Shown piece after piece: positions 63,413-64,000 of a DNA stretch of 64,000 bases. The notes under the pieces are model-generated. The model searched no databases and was not told where the DNA came from. It saw only the letters and a list, made by a program, of their open reading frames with translations. The position numbers and the translations under genes are program-made. Source of the stretch: Mucilaginibacter sp. (GTDB lineage: Bacteria; Bacteroidota; Bacteroidia; Sphingobacteriales; Sphingobacteriaceae); NCBI GenBank assembly GCA_031292485.1, contig JARLHA010000014.1, forward strand, positions 1 through 64,000. The letters are read 5' to 3'. Within the stretch, counting starts at the first letter, position 1. Every line of letters starts with the position of its first letter.

Positions 63413-63474
63413 CGGGCAATTGACGATTCGGTTTTGTGGAACCAAAATTAGGATGTTGTAATGACAACGGTATG

Positions 63475-63657
63475 TCAGGAGGGTTTGTTTGATTTCGGAA
63501 TTCGGATTTTCGATTTCGGATTTAAGTTTTGAGGCAGGGTTGTTTTGATTTCAATTTTCAATTCTCGTTCAAACACATCCCTTTTTTGCGTTCCTCTTTT
63601 TCCAATATGATTATCAATCATAGTATCCAGTGATACGGTTTCTAATGGTGCTTTCAT
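63475..63657 (-). pseudogene. Truncated HigA/XRE-type antitoxin fused to a repeat
   Basis: 60-codon frame. The first ~36 codons (MKAPLETVSLDTMIDNHIG..KRDVFERELK) match the N-terminus of XRE-family antitoxins, which normally continues into a helix-turn-helix. Here the rest (residues from about 45, NPKSKIRIPKSNKPS) is encoded by the 36-base dispersed repeat (63490-63525), so the HTH is lost. It is a remnant, not a working regulator. No cognate toxin gene is next to it. Confidence 0.7.
63490..63525 (-). repeat. 36-base dispersed repeat, copy C
   Basis: 35 of 36 positions match copy A (13422-13457) in reverse complement. It lies inside the frame of the truncated antitoxin. Confidence 0.9.
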
Positions 63658-63667
63658 GGTTTGATTT

Positions 63668-64000
63668 TTAAGGATTGTTCTCTTCTAAATATTTACTATT
63701 CTCAAAACCATACACCTTGGTGTCACTTCTTTGCTGATCTATATTTCCACCGTAAACGAGATTCAATTTTGCTTCAGGGTCCAACTCTTTATAATACGTC
63801 AGTGTTTTAAAGAAATCGGGGTGAACCGTTTGCGACATTTTTATTTCATAAGCGTTTCGCTCCAGGCCTTTATCAATAATCAAATCAACTTCGCGTTGTA
63901 AGCTATCACGCCAAAAGTAAAATTGCAATCGCTCGCCCTTGTTAAGGCTATCCTTTAAAAACTCGTTAACTACGAGGTTTTCAAATAATGCCCCCTGTGC
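63668..64000 (-). CDS. ATP-binding protein with DUF4143 domain (3' end only)
   Basis: The gene runs off the right edge of the window. The frame is open from 64000 and reads GALFENLVVNEFLKDSLNKG before QFYFWRDSLQREVDLIID, the typical C-terminal DUF4143 domain of AAA-type ATPases of Bacteroidota. The TTG at 63928 is not a start. The N-terminal ATPase domain is outside the window, so completeness cannot be judged. Confidence 0.8.
   Translation of the reverse strand, partial: AQGALFENLVVNEFLKDSLNKGERLQFYFWRDSLQREVDLIIDKGLERNAYEIKMSQTVHPDFFKTLTYYKELDPEAKLNLVYGGNIDQQRSDTKVYGFENSKYLEENNP

Noticed and set aside
63668..63928. Independent 86-aa gene starting at TTG
   Set aside because: The frame is open to the window edge and encodes the C-terminal part of a DUF4143 protein.

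Overview
The window looks like a chromosomal segment of a Sphingobacteriaceae bacterium (Bacteroidota, Mucilaginibacter/Pedobacter-like). The grounds are: gliding/type IX secretion genes (porV, gldJ), a 14-gene complex I operon with a short NuoG, an exbB-exbD-exbD-tonB cluster with a Bacteroidota-type TonB, lineage-typical families (DUF4834, DUF5777, DUF4159), ATP-dependent PckA, and several promoters matching the Bacteroidota -7 box TAnnTTTG. No rRNA, tRNA, CRISPR array or complete insertion sequence was recognised. The species is inferred from gene content only.

Layout. 1-8.5 kb: an 8-bp tandem repeat, then ispF and porV (minus) divergent from gldJ (plus), followed by minus-strand housekeeping genes (biotinyl carrier protein, DUF4159 protein, rsmE, a CBS/CorC transporter, ppa, dedA). 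8.5-22.8 kb: the complete nuoA-N operon on the minus strand, interrupted by two paralogous 60-aa membrane proteins (between nuoE and nuoF), a Uma2-family gene (between nuoF and nuoG) and palindromic intergenic elements. 22.8-29 kb: a TonB energising cluster (exbB, two exbD, tonB, a small membrane protein, a PstS-like lipoprotein) and a TPR protein. 29-34.8 kb: pckA, a SUI1-type factor, a lipid kinase, metK and a small secreted protein. 35-41.8 kb: an eight-gene minus-strand redox cluster with an NrfD-like quinone-site protein, a Tat-exported multi-4Fe-4S protein, a small Tat protein, a cytochrome c, a beta-barrel, two haem-motif lipoproteins (one ethylbenzene-dehydrogenase-like) and an Ig-like anchored protein. 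It has no molybdopterin catalytic subunit. 42-45 kb: typA and a YhcG-type nuclease. 45-60.5 kb: a surface-polysaccharide region (flippase, methyltransferases, glycosyltransferases, acyltransferase), a prolidase-type peptidase, a DUF433/DUF5615 toxin-antitoxin pair and two tandem YfhO proteins. 60.5-64 kb: two small membrane proteins, uvrB, a truncated HigA-like antitoxin remnant, and the 3' end of a DUF4143 ATPase running off the window.

How the genes work together. The nuo operon feeds the quinone pool, and the NrfCD-like cluster is likely a second membrane-to-periplasm (possibly to outer-membrane) electron route. The exb/tonB cluster powers outer-membrane uptake, and PorV/GldJ belong to type IX secretion and gliding.

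The best candidates for undescribed biology are: (i) the redox cluster, where a bipartite DNA element is shared by two of its promoter regions; (ii) the paired small membrane proteins inside the nuo operon; and (iii) several families of short dispersed repeats that have captured the 3' ends of genes. The stop codons of ispF and of the lipid kinase gene, and the frame of the antitoxin remnant, lie inside such repeats.
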